Source of the DNA: QWHO01 sp021404945
GTDB taxonomy: Bacteria > Vulcanimicrobiota > Xenobia > Xenobiales > QWHO01
Assembly (NCBI GenBank): GCA_963169765.1
Contig: CAUJEN010000057.1
Location: 33,152-97,151 of the forward strand
Length of the DNA stretch: 64,000 nucleotides
Reading direction: 5' to 3'
The notes beneath the pieces were generated by a model. The model was not told the origin of the DNA, searched no databases, and saw only the letters and a list, made by a program, of their open reading frames with translations. The position numbers and the translations under genes are program-made. Positions 9,541-17,478 of this stretch are shown here, piece after piece. How positions within the stretch are numbered: the stretch's first letter is position 1; each line of letters opens with the position of its first letter.

Positions 9541-11715
9541 TTAGAAGTTGTTTGCCCAGGAGAGCGGGACCAACGTGAAATTTGCCGGAGGAAGAGCCGA
9601 AAGCGAGCCCAGGTAAGACGAATCGAAGGCAAGGTTGATCTCGTCGGCCCGCAGGTCGATGGTTCCCTTTCCGTTGGCCCCCGGAGCGCCAGCTGGATCG
9701 CCTCCGTAGGCGATCAGGCTTCCCTCCAGATTGAACTTGCCCCAGTTTCCTGGCAGAGCCGGGCTGCCGAGCCTGGCGATGAAGTCCCCCTGGGCGTAGA
9801 TTACGCCTTTGAGGTTCACGTCCCGGTAGTTGTAGACCCCGCCGTTGTTGTCCAGGGTGGAGAAGACGATGTCGCCTTTGGCATACATGTTCACTCCCGA
9901 CTGCTGGCTGGCGGCGAAATTGGCGCCCAGGCCGGTGATGTTGATGTTCCCGCCCGACGTGATGGAGCCCCCCTGACCCTCGATCGCCGAAGTGAGCCGC
10001 ACGTTCCCCTCAGCCGTCAGAACGGCCGCAGTGCCTGCAGGCGGAGCAAACTCGATGGAGAGGTCGGCGGCATTGAGCGTGTCGGCGACTCCGGGTGGGT
10101 TGAGCACGCCGTTGTTGCCGCCTCCCCCGGTGGGCGGCGGCCCGGTGTACCAGACGGAGGCGGCAGCGGTCTGGAGATCGATCGGGTTGAAACTGATCGA
10201 CTGACCGCCATAATCAAATTGATAACCGGGCACCGAGCCTGGATTGGCCATCATCTGGAGCATCATCGCATAGGTGACCGGGGCGTCGATCGGGTCGTCG
10301 AAGCCACCGCTGTCCCAGTCGACGTCGCTCACGAGATTGCCGGACATGTCGCTGATGTCGATGTCGGCTGACCCGCCCTGGGTATCCACCATCAGTTGTT
10401 GCAGCATGGTCGGGTCGGCCGCGATGGCCGCGGCAATGGCTGCATCATCTCCGCCCGCGGCGGCCTCGGGGTCGCCCGGAGGGGCTTCCTCCGAGCCCAG
10501 CCGCGCCACCACGTTCAACTCGTTCGTGCTGGCGGTCGGCCCGACATAGACGCTGCCCGTGATGGTCAGCTTCTTGTTGGCGGCGTCGAGCACGACTTCA
10601 GGCGGAAGGGGCGGAGGGCTTACGCCCGGGTTGAGGGCGTTGACCGGGTCGGTGATCCAGGCGGCATAGTCGGCGTAGGACTTGTCGTAGTAGTGGAGTG
10701 TTGCACCTCCGCCGTTGTCCCACCAGACATAGGTCCCGGCCGCAAGCTGAGGGCCGGTGGGGTCGGCCTTCTTCACATCGGTCCAGGTGAGCTGGTAGTA
10801 AGGATCGATCAGGTTCTCGGCCCCGACGACCACCCCCTGGGGCGCCGGAGCGGCCGTGTAGTTGGCCTGCAGGCTGGGGTTGGTGGCCGAGCCGATGCGC
10901 ACCTCTCCATCCGGAGAAACGTAGTTGGGCACGGCCCCGCCGGTCACCTTGGCCTCGCCTTTACTGCGCAGGCGCGGGGTGCTGGACGAATTGGAGGTCA
11001 CGTTGACGGCCCCGGCCCCGGCTGGCAGCAGGGCCAGGAAGTCCTTGCCGGACATGCTGCCCGACTCCTGGACCTGGGGGCCCATGTCGGGAATCTGGTA
11101 GACCGCCTCCACCACTTTGCTGGCGACTGCGCCCCCCAGGTTGGGATTCAAGTTGCCGGGGTTGAGCTGGTTGCAGGCTGGTCCGGCTCTTCCCTCGACA
11201 GCCAGGCTGACGGCCCAGATCGGAACCGTGAAGGCGGTCGGGCTGCCGGGCCCGACCGAGCCTCCGGGGCCATCGGCTCTGGGAACCGGAGCCGCGGCTC
11301 CCCCGAGCAGATTGTTGACGGAAACGAACTGGTTCTGGATAGTGAGGACCGGGTCAGCCAGGCCATCGGCCCCGGGCGACCCGTCCTGATAGTTGAAGCG
11401 CAGCCGAAACTGCGACCAGCTGCCGTCCGGCGCGCGCACCAGGCCCACCACGTTGCCCTGGTCCTCCTGCACATAGAGGTCAGCGCTGTTGATGGTCACC
11501 TGATTTCGATTCCCCCGCCAGGCGGGGCTCTGGCGGACCTGAGAGAGCGCGTAGCTGATCCCCGATTCGGCTGCTCGCTGGGCCTGGCCCTGATAAAGGG
11601 TCTGCTGGCCTGCCGCAAGGTTTCCTGGACCCAGCGCTATGGATGCCGCCACGAACATGACCATCACCACGCTGAGCACGATGACGGTAATCAAGAGGAT
11701 TCCGCGTCTTCGCAT
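9541..11715 (-). CDS. PilX-like pilus assembly protein with large beta-rich passenger
   Basis: A 724-residue protein whose N-terminus, MRRRGILLITVIVLSV, is a basic leader plus hydrophobic helix of the PilX/GspK type. The family-typical AAESGISYALSQ segment follows at about residue 55. The rest is a large Gly/Ala/Pro-rich domain. Near the C-terminus, repeated polar beta strands (SITSGGNINITG, GDIVFSTLD) look like a beta-helix. The ATG at 11715 is preceded by gaggt. It is the first gene of the pseudopilin operon. It is far larger than canonical PilX (about 200 residues), so the passenger may be exposed at the fibre tip. That last point is inference. Confidence 0.7.
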   Translation of the reverse strand: MRRRGILLITVIVLSVVMVMFVAASIALGPGNLAAGQQTLYQGQAQRAAESGISYALSQVRQSPAWRGNRNQVTINSADLYVQEDQGNVVGLVRAPDGSWSQFRLRFNYQDGSPGADGLADPVLTIQNQFVSVNNLLGGAAAPVPRADGPGGSVGPGSPTAFTVPIWAVSLAVEGRAGPACNQLNPGNLNPNLGGAVASKVVEAVYQIPDMGPQVQESGSMSGKDFLALLPAGAGAVNVTSNSSSTPRLRSKGEAKVTGGAVPNYVSPDGEVRIGSATNPSLQANYTAAPAPQGVVVGAENLIDPYYQLTWTDVKKADPTGPQLAAGTYVWWDNGGGATLHYYDKSYADYAAWITDPVNALNPGVSPPPLPPEVVLDAANKKLTITGSVYVGPTASTNELNVVARLGSEEAPPGDPEAAAGGDDAAIAAAIAADPTMLQQLMVDTQGGSADIDISDMSGNLVSDVDWDSGGFDDPIDAPVTYAMMLQMMANPGSVPGYQFDYGGQSISFNPIDLQTAAASVWYTGPPPTGGGGNNGVLNPPGVADTLNAADLSIEFAPPAGTAAVLTAEGNVRLTSAIEGQGGSITSGGNINITGLGANFAASQQSGVNMYAKGDIVFSTLDNNGGVYNYRDVNLKGVIYAQGDFIARLGSPALPGNWGKFNLEGSLIAYGGDPAGAPGANGKGTIDLRADEINLAFDSSYLGSLSALPPANFTLVPLSWANNF

Positions 11716-11915
11716 CAAGCCGACCTCGCTCTCGAGCTCTCTCCCCTTCACACTGTAGCACTCTTTTCGTGGCAAGGCAGCCCCAGGAGACTATTCCTCT
11801 CAAGCAACAGGCTACGCTCGCCCCTGGATGGGGGAGCGGGTCTCTCTTTCTCTTGAGCCCGTTAACCTGCGCCTGCAGGGTCCCTTTCGGGCCGGGCGAT
11901 TTCAAGGACACTCTA

Positions 11916-12311
11916 TCAGAGCCAGACGGTCTTCTTTTCCTCGGTCGGAATCAAATCGAACGGAGTCAGGATCCCCACCACGCGGCCTTGATAGGTAATG
12001 ATCAAGCGGTGGACCCGGTGCTTGAGGAACAGGTCGATGGCAGCCTGCAGCGGAGCAGTCTGCTCCAGGCCGATCACCTCGCGAGCCATCACATCTCCCA
12101 CCGTCGGATCCGGGTTCCCCTCGGGCGGAAAGCCCAGAGCCACGGCCGCGTCGCTGAGCGAGACGACCCCCACCAGCCGACCCTGGCCATCTTCGACCGG
12201 ACAGCCTCGGATCTCCCGGCGCACCAACTCAGTGATCAACTCGCGCAGGCTCATCTCGGGGCGAGCCGAATAGACCCCGCGCTGCATCTTGTCGGCAACC
12301 TTGATTTGCAT
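11916..12311 (-). CDS. Tandem CBS-domain protein
   Basis: A 131-residue protein composed almost entirely of two CBS motifs: the first around residues 5-60 (GRLVGVVSLSDAA) and the second around 70-125 (GRVVGILTPFDLI). CBS pairs usually bind adenine nucleotides as an energy sensor. The ATG at 12311 is chosen because gggaggtg lies directly upstream; a longer frame exists but has no such site. It is divergent from a Usp gene and sits in a cluster of stress genes. The 200 bases between it and the pilus operon (11716-11915) hold no convincing gene. Confidence 0.85.
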   Translation of the reverse strand: MQIKVADKMQRGVYSARPEMSLRELITELVRREIRGCPVEDGQGRLVGVVSLSDAAVALGFPPEGNPDPTVGDVMAREVIGLEQTAPLQAAIDLFLKHRVHRLIITYQGRVVGILTPFDLIPTEEKKTVWL

Positions 12312-12424
12312 GGCCCACCTCCCTCGCCCTCGAGTGTAGCCCCCGGCAACCGGACGAACGATGACCTGGATCATTACCCGGCCAGCCATTTCAGCGTAAA
12401 TTCGAGACAAGGAGCCGACCGAGC

Positions 12425-13276
12425 ATGAAGATCTTGATTCCCCTGGATGGCTCGAAACTGGCCGAGGACGCTCTGGACCTGGCTGCCGGACTGGCCCGAC
12501 TCTGGTCGGGCGAGCTGGTGGTGGTGCGCGTAGTCGGCCCTTCAGTGGCCATTCCGGCCGGTGCCCCGGGTCTGGCGATGCAGGTCGAGAAGGTGGCCCG
12601 GGAGGAGGCTTGCGACTACCTCGAGACCATCGCCCGCCAGCTCACCCGCTGGGGGATGGCCGGCGCCACCCGGGCGTTGTTCGGCCAGGCGGTCGAGCAG
12701 ATCGTTCGGGAGGCCGAGGAGGAGGGGGTCGGCCTCATCTGCATGGCCTCCCACGGCCGCTCGGGCCCGGCACGCTGGTTGCTCGGCAGCGTGGCCGAGG
12801 GGGCGGTGCGCAAGTCACCCTGTCCGGTGCTGCTATGCCGTGGGGAGATCGGCTCGGACTTTCAGGGATTCCGGCAGGTGATCGTGCCGGTGGACGGCTC
12901 GCGCGGCTCCGCCGAAGTGATCCAGAAAGTCAAGCCCTATCTGCACCCGACCGCCCATCTGACGCTGGTGCGGGCCAGCGAAGACCTGGTGCGCCACAGT
13001 GCCCTGCGGCTCGACCAGGTCAGCTACCAGGGCTACCTGGACGCGCTCGAGGAAGAGCTCAAGGCGCTCGACCCGGAAGAGCGTTTTGGCCGCCGCGTGC
13101 TGGACTGCCCCGCCGCCGAGGCCATCATGACCCTGGCCCAAGAAAAGCAGGCCGACCTCATCGCCATGGCCACCCATGGCCGCAGCGGAATGCAACGCCT
13201 GGTGCTCGGCAGCGTGACCGAGCGGGTGGCCCGTCACGCCAGTTGCCCCGTGCTGGCCTTTCCGCTGGAGCGGTAG
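12425..13276 (+). CDS. Tandem-domain universal stress protein
   Basis: A 283-residue protein of two Usp domains (about 1-140 and 145-283), each beginning with the phosphate-loop strand (MKILIPLDGS; VIVPVDGS). Both have the ATP-binding signature G-x2-G-x9-G-S (HGRSGPARWLLGS and HGRSGMQRLVLGS), so both are probably nucleotide-binding. An aaggag site precedes the ATG. The gene is divergent from the CBS gene and convergent with the single-domain Usp gene. Role: cytosolic stress or dormancy protein. Confidence 0.92.
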   Translation: MKILIPLDGSKLAEDALDLAAGLARLWSGELVVVRVVGPSVAIPAGAPGLAMQVEKVAREEACDYLETIARQLTRWGMAGATRALFGQAVEQIVREAEEEGVGLICMASHGRSGPARWLLGSVAEGAVRKSPCPVLLCRGEIGSDFQGFRQVIVPVDGSRGSAEVIQKVKPYLHPTAHLTLVRASEDLVRHSALRLDQVSYQGYLDALEEELKALDPEERFGRRVLDCPAAEAIMTLAQEKQADLIAMATHGRSGMQRLVLGSVTERVARHASCPVLAFPLER

Positions 13277-13279
13277 TCG

Positions 13280-13825
13280 TCAGAGCGACTTCACCACCAG
13301 GCTCTGCAAGTGGCCGATCTGCTCTTGCTGGCGATGCACCTGTCTCTGCAATTCGTCGATGCGGGCCGAGAGCTGGCTGGAGGCGGAATCCTCGGCCGGG
13401 GAGATGCTCTCTCCCGTCCTCAACAAAACTACCGAACAGGGGCAGCGGTGCCACACCCAGTCAGCCGTGCGACCCCAAGACTCGCTGCGCCAGCGACAGG
13501 TCATCAGCACGCGCTCGATGTCCCAGCGCGAGACGGCGTCCACGATGGCCTCGCCGGGATGGCCCACCAGCACGCGGGTCTCCACCGGACGCGGTTGGCT
13601 GGCAGCTATCCGGGCCAGGTAGGCGCGCGCCTCGGTGATCAGCTCGTCGAGCTCTCGCGCGGTGTTGCGATCAGACCAGTCAGGCGCGTCGGGGCAGGTG
13701 GAGCTTCCCGCCACCGGCGGGACCACTCGCAGCAGAATCGGACGTTCTTGGGATGAAAGGGCCTGCAGCGAGGGTAGGACCTCCTCGGCCAGGCTCGAGC
13801 CGTCCAGTGGGATCAGCACGTTCAT
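13280..13825 (-). CDS. Single-domain universal stress protein with coiled-coil tail
   Basis: A 181-residue protein with one Usp domain (MNVLIPLDGS at the start). The ATP-binding signature is not conserved: the segment CRWRSESWGRTADW replaces G-x2-G-x9-G-S/T, so it belongs to the non-ATP-binding type. The last 40 residues (SARIDELQRQVHRQQEQIG) form a predicted coiled coil, unusual for Usp proteins and suited to oligomerisation. It starts 4 bases after the truncated Lon-like gene ends and is therefore in its transcript. Confidence 0.83.
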   Translation of the reverse strand: MNVLIPLDGSSLAEEVLPSLQALSSQERPILLRVVPPVAGSSTCPDAPDWSDRNTARELDELITEARAYLARIAASQPRPVETRVLVGHPGEAIVDAVSRWDIERVLMTCRWRSESWGRTADWVWHRCPCSVVLLRTGESISPAEDSASSQLSARIDELQRQVHRQQEQIGHLQSLVVKSL

Positions 13826-13829
13826 AGTT

Positions 13830-14906
13830 TCAGGTTAGCCTTCCCCGGGCGAGCGGGCGATGATCCCGGTCATCGTGCCAGGACATCTCGGCCAGAGACC
13901 TCAGGCGAGCCTGGACCCGCTCGTTGAGGCTGCCCCGCGCAAAGTGGCCCGTGCCCTCGCGCTGACCAGCCCGACACCCCGTCAACAGCTCGAGCGCCTG
14001 GTCGACGTGCTCCACGGCATACAGCGAAAACGCGCCCGCCTCCACAGCCTGCACGACTTCGGGCGAGAGCATCAAATTCTGCAAATTGGCAGCGGGCACG
14101 ATCACCCCCTGTCTGCCGGTCAATCCGCGTCGCTTGCACAGCTCGAAGAACCCCTCCACTTTCTCGTTGACTGCCCCGATCGATTGCACCTGGCCGTGCT
14201 GGTTGATGGCGCCGGTCACCGCCAGGCTCTGGCGCACGGGCATGTCGGCCAGCGCCGACAGGAGTGCGCACAGCTCGGCCGTGGAGGCGCTGTCTCCGTC
14301 CACCAGCGAATAGGTTTGCTCGAAGACCAGGCTGGCGCTCAAGGCCAGGGGGACGTCAGTGGCGTAGTGCGCTCCCAGAAAGGCCTTCAGGATCAGTACG
14401 CCCTTGCTGTGGAAGGGTCCACCCAGCTCCACCTCGCGTTCGATATCGACCAGCTCTGCTCGACCCGGCCAGACCCGGGCACTGATGCGACTGGGGAAAC
14501 CAAACCATTGCTGGCCCACTTGCAGGACCGACAGGCCGTTGACCTGGCCAACCTCCTCGCCATCGGTGGCGATGGCCACGCTGCCCCGCATGATCTGCTC
14601 GAGGAGCTTCTCGCTGGTTCGGCCAATGCGTCGACGCTGCGCGCTCAAAGCCTGATCCACGTCCCGCTCAGTGACCACCTCGCCGGCTGCCCAGTAATCG
14701 CTCTCGACCAACAGGTCAGCCATTCCCCGCATCTGCAAAGTCAGCTTCTCAGCATCCTCGGCCCGGCGGGAGGCCTCCTCGATCAGGCGGGCCAGAGCTG
14801 TCCGGTGGAAGGGGCGCAAACCCAGCCTGGTCAGAATTTGATGGGTTGAGCGGTCCGTGCTGGAGAATTTCTTCGGGCGAGCCGGCAGGCAAGCCTGTCG
14901 GCGCAA
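13830..14906 (-). pseudogene. 5'-truncated LonB-like S16 protease (ATPase lost)
   Basis: About 340 residues match the C-terminal half of the LonB/COG1067 Lon-like proteases. First comes the end of the AAA small domain (LIEEASRRAEDAEKLTL...DLLVESDYW), then the S16 protease domain with catalytic Ser in DGDSAS and catalytic Lys in NEKVEGF. Everything before about base 14840, including Walker A and B, is missing; family members are usually near 800 residues. The only available start is a weak TTG at 14906 in unrelated sequence. The protease domain has no internal stop, so the loss is recent, functionally tolerated, or an assembly join. A free-standing Lon protease domain is possible but less likely. 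Confidence 0.7.
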
Positions 14907-15103
14907 TGCCTCCAGTACTTCTGGTGAGCGACCACGGTCCGACCTCCCCTCCAGGCGGGTTCATGAGGGCGCGCTGCTCCCGCACGGGCCCGACCTCCGC
15001 CGGTGCGGGTCGAAAAACGCCGACGGCGCCGAGAACGTCCCGGCGCCGCGCGGCTCTTGGGCGCGACCAGAAAGGTCGTGCCGGTTCTCGGCGGTCCCTC
15101 GAA

Positions 15104-15586
15104 TTACTTGACTTCGATCCTGGTCGTCTCGTGGCGGCCCGGATCAGCAAGCGGCATGGTGATGCGCAGCATGCCGTCCTTGAGCTCAGCCTGGGACTTC
15201 TTTGAGCTCACTTCAGCCGGAAGCCTGGTGCTGCGGGAGAATTTTCCAGTATAGCACTCGCAAACGTAGGTCTGGTCTTTCTTGCTCTTCTCCTCCTTCT
15301 TGAACTCTCCCTCGACAGTCAGAAGTTGGTCACTGATCGTGATGTGAAGGTCTTTCCTGGTCAGCCCTGGCACGGCCAGCTCGGCCACCAGATTGGCGTT
15401 CTCTTTGAACAAGTTCAGCGCGGGTCGCATGCTCGGCATCTGCATCGAAGCCATGCTCGGCCAGAAGCTGCGGCTGAGCATATCGCCCATCATCTTCTGC
15501 ATCTCAGCGCGGAAGTGCTCGAAATCGGGCCACATGGGCACCAGCTCTTGTTTGGGCTCGGCTTTGGTAAGCATCTCATTTGCCAT
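15104..15586 (-). CDS. Small heat-shock protein, Hsp20 family
   Basis: A 160-residue chaperone. The N-terminal arm is methionine- and phenylalanine-rich (residues 1-60). The alpha-crystallin domain spans about 60-150 (NLVAELAVPGLTRKDLHITI...LLTVEGE...FSRSTRLP). The tail carries ITMP, which stands for the usual I-x-I/V motif. The ATG at 15586 follows an excellent aggagg site; longer in-frame extensions lack one. It holds unfolding proteins in the cytosol. The neighbouring Lon-like, Usp and CBS genes fit a stress cluster. The 200 bases between it and the truncated Lon frame (14907-15103) hold no gene I can support. Confidence 0.93.
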   Translation of the reverse strand: MANEMLTKAEPKQELVPMWPDFEHFRAEMQKMMGDMLSRSFWPSMASMQMPSMRPALNLFKENANLVAELAVPGLTRKDLHITISDQLLTVEGEFKKEEKSKKDQTYVCECYTGKFSRSTRLPAEVSSKKSQAELKDGMLRITMPLADPGRHETTRIEVK

Positions 15587-15989
15587 GACAAAGTCCTCCT
15601 CGATATCGTGAAGCAGCAATGCTTCCCGACCCAATCTTACGAATCGAATCCAAGCCGGACGATGATCGGGATCAGCCGTCTTGATCCAGGGAGGTTCGGA
15701 AAAAGAAGAGACCCGATCCAGCCGGACCAGGTGCGCAACAGGGTGACGATTCTGGAGGGTTTGAGAGGATGCGGCCCGAGGGCAACTTCCTGACCCGAGC
15801 ATACTGCAGGTCACGAGATCCATCCAAGATCCAGATCGGATCCAGCCCACCCGACGAGGAAGGTCCGGTATCGAACGGCAGGCGGAGCTCCCGACGGGTC
15901 TTGAGCCACTGCCCCGGCAGCCAGGAGAACAGGCCTGCGTCGGAGGCATCACGAATGCCCCCGCACCAATCACGGGAGGTGAATCGACC
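15587..15989. other. 403-base divergent intergenic region, no gene seen
   Basis: It separates hsp20 (minus) from a secreted-protein gene (plus). It contains the hsp20 ribosome site and a small perfect hairpin at 15610-15625 (gaagca/tgcttc, four-base loop) in the hsp20 leader. There is a gggaggtg site just before 15990. No CIRCE element and no convincing -35/-10 pair is visible by eye. Confidence 0.5.
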
Positions 15990-16625
15990 ATGCAGGCACT
16001 CGACTGGTTAGCGGCAGGCCTGGTGGCCCTCGGCTGCGCGAGCTCAGCCGGGGCGGAGGTCAAAGTCATCAACGGAACAGGTCAGGAGCTGGTGATCGAT
16101 CTCCTCTCTCAGCGAGGCCAGGCCACGAACGTCAAACTGCCCGCTCAGCCCGGCGTGGATCTGAACGTGGGGCCCAAAAGCCCGGCCCTGGAGACCGAAA
16201 TGCTGGTCGTGAAATCCCCTGACGGCACCGAGCAGTATCGAGCTTCGGTCGAGTCGGGACGTATCTATGTCGTCCACAAATGGAATCCGTACATCTACAC
16301 TTACGTTGGCGAGTATCAAGGCGGGCAGGCGCGCGATGCCCAACCGCGCATCCTCAACGGCACCGGCATCCCTGTGAAAGCCGACGTGAGCTATTCCGAC
16401 TTCACGACCTCCAATGACTGGACCATTCCGGGACCCGACCACAACAATGACTGCAATTACCTCTCGGTGGGGTCGGCCCGGACCGCTGGCGAGGTGATCG
16501 ACGTCACCCTCAAGCCCACCGACGGGGGTGTGCCCCTTTCGCTCAAGCTCAAATGCGGTACCGTCTACTGGATGACCCGCGGTTCCGACGGAGGGCTCAA
16601 GCTCACGCCCATCGGGACAATCTGA
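15990..16625 (+). CDS. Secreted protein of two similar beta domains, unknown function
   Basis: A 211-residue protein with a signal peptide (MQALDWLAAGLVALGCASSAGA). Two domains of about 90 residues seem to be duplicated: the first begins VKVINGTGQELVIDL and the second PRILNGTGIPVKADV, each with the NGTG turn. The second has a possible disulfide (two Cys, about residues 152 and 190). A gggaggtg ribosome site supports the start. I do not recognise the family. It is probably exported and immunoglobulin-like in fold, by inference only. Confidence 0.7.
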   Translation: MQALDWLAAGLVALGCASSAGAEVKVINGTGQELVIDLLSQRGQATNVKLPAQPGVDLNVGPKSPALETEMLVVKSPDGTEQYRASVESGRIYVVHKWNPYIYTYVGEYQGGQARDAQPRILNGTGIPVKADVSYSDFTTSNDWTIPGPDHNNDCNYLSVGSARTAGEVIDVTLKPTDGGVPLSLKLKCGTVYWMTRGSDGGLKLTPIGTI

Positions 16626-16709
16626 GCACGTTCTTCTCCCGACGTTCTCTCAAAGAACCGCTTTCATGGCCCACCGAATTCAGGACAGGTGGCGACCCTG
16701 CGCGACGCC

Positions 16710-16991
16710 TCAGCAGCCCGAGGCGTGGTCGATGGCCCACAGGGCAGCCAGCGCAGTCAGCACGAGGCTTAACGACCAGGCCAGACCAAGAAGAGACGCG
16801 GGTCGAGCCGGATGCGGACCAGCCAGCACCAGATAGCCTCCCGCAAACACCTGGAGCAGACCCAGCACCAGAAAGACCGCCAGTCCAGAGAACACATCCC
16901 AGCCCCAACGATGGCTCAGGCTGAAGAGCAGACTGGAAGTGCCGGTCAGAAGGCTGAGGAGGACAGAGCGCGTGGCCCGGGTACCCATCAT
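16710..16991 (-). CDS. Small three-helix membrane protein
   Basis: A 93-residue protein with three hydrophobic segments and short loops (VLLSLLTGTSSLLFSL, VFSGLAVFLVLGLLQVF, SLLGLAWSLSLVLTALAALW). Tandem ATG codons at 16991 and 16988 leave the exact start open and neither has a strong ribosome site. It lies 24 bases after another small membrane protein on the same strand. Function unknown. Confidence 0.55.
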   Translation of the reverse strand: MMGTRATRSVLLSLLTGTSSLLFSLSHRWGWDVFSGLAVFLVLGLLQVFAGGYLVLAGPHPARPASLLGLAWSLSLVLTALAALWAIDHASGC

Positions 16992-17015
16992 GGCCGGGTT
17001 GATCGCAGTCGACCC

Positions 17016-17417
17016 TCAGTCAAGATCGATGCAGCGGCAGGCCAGCGCCTCGCCCACGAAGCGACCCAGGCCCCAGCCCAGGAAGTCGAACCAGAACGGT
17101 CCGGTCACCAGGCCGGCGAGGGTGCCCGCCATCATGGCCCCGGGAATACCCAGCAATGGATTGGCGTAGCGAGCGCGCACCTGATGAGCCACCCAGGCAC
17201 CCGGGCCGGGCACCAGTTGCTGAGCGCCCTCGGCGCGACCCCACCCGAAGGCGGCCGCGACCGCGAACAGCGGACCAAGAGCCAGGCCCGCCACCAGGCC
17301 GAGCAGGGCCAGGGTCAGGGCGGTGCCGCGCACGATGAGGAGGTAGGCCAGACGGCGCATTCCGCGGGGGCGGACGGCTCGGGGGGCGGGGGCGAGGGCT
17401 GTGGCCAGGCTGCTCAT
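17016..17417 (-). CDS. Small Gly/Ala-rich membrane protein
   Basis: A 133-residue protein with a proline-rich N-terminus, two or three hydrophobic segments (LALLGLVAGLALGPLFAVAA and a later Gly-rich one around AMMAGTLAGLVTG) and a C-terminal CRC motif. An aagggaa site precedes the ATG. It is divergent from the large kinase gene and cotranscribed with the 93-residue protein. No family recognised. Confidence 0.6.
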   Translation of the reverse strand: MSSLATALAPAPRAVRPRGMRRLAYLLIVRGTALTLALLGLVAGLALGPLFAVAAAFGWGRAEGAQQLVPGPGAWVAHQVRARYANPLLGIPGAMMAGTLAGLVTGPFWFDFLGWGLGRFVGEALACRCIDLD

Positions 17418-17478
17418 CGTCTCAGTTCCCTTTCAGTGATCGACTGGACTCAGTCTACCCCGCCAGACTGAAAATTCC

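Noticed and set aside
9394..11856. Two long plus-strand frames opposite the pseudopilin operon
   Set aside because: No motifs; antisense shadows of genes with pilin leaders, ribosome sites and overlaps.
14857..15205. Plus-strand frames at the broken LonB end as a gene
   Set aside because: Arg/Pro/Ser-rich frames without start support; probable junction sequence.
15610..15625. Six-base-pair hairpin in the hsp20 leader as RNA thermometer
   Set aside because: It does not cover the ribosome site and shows no ROSE or fourU motif.
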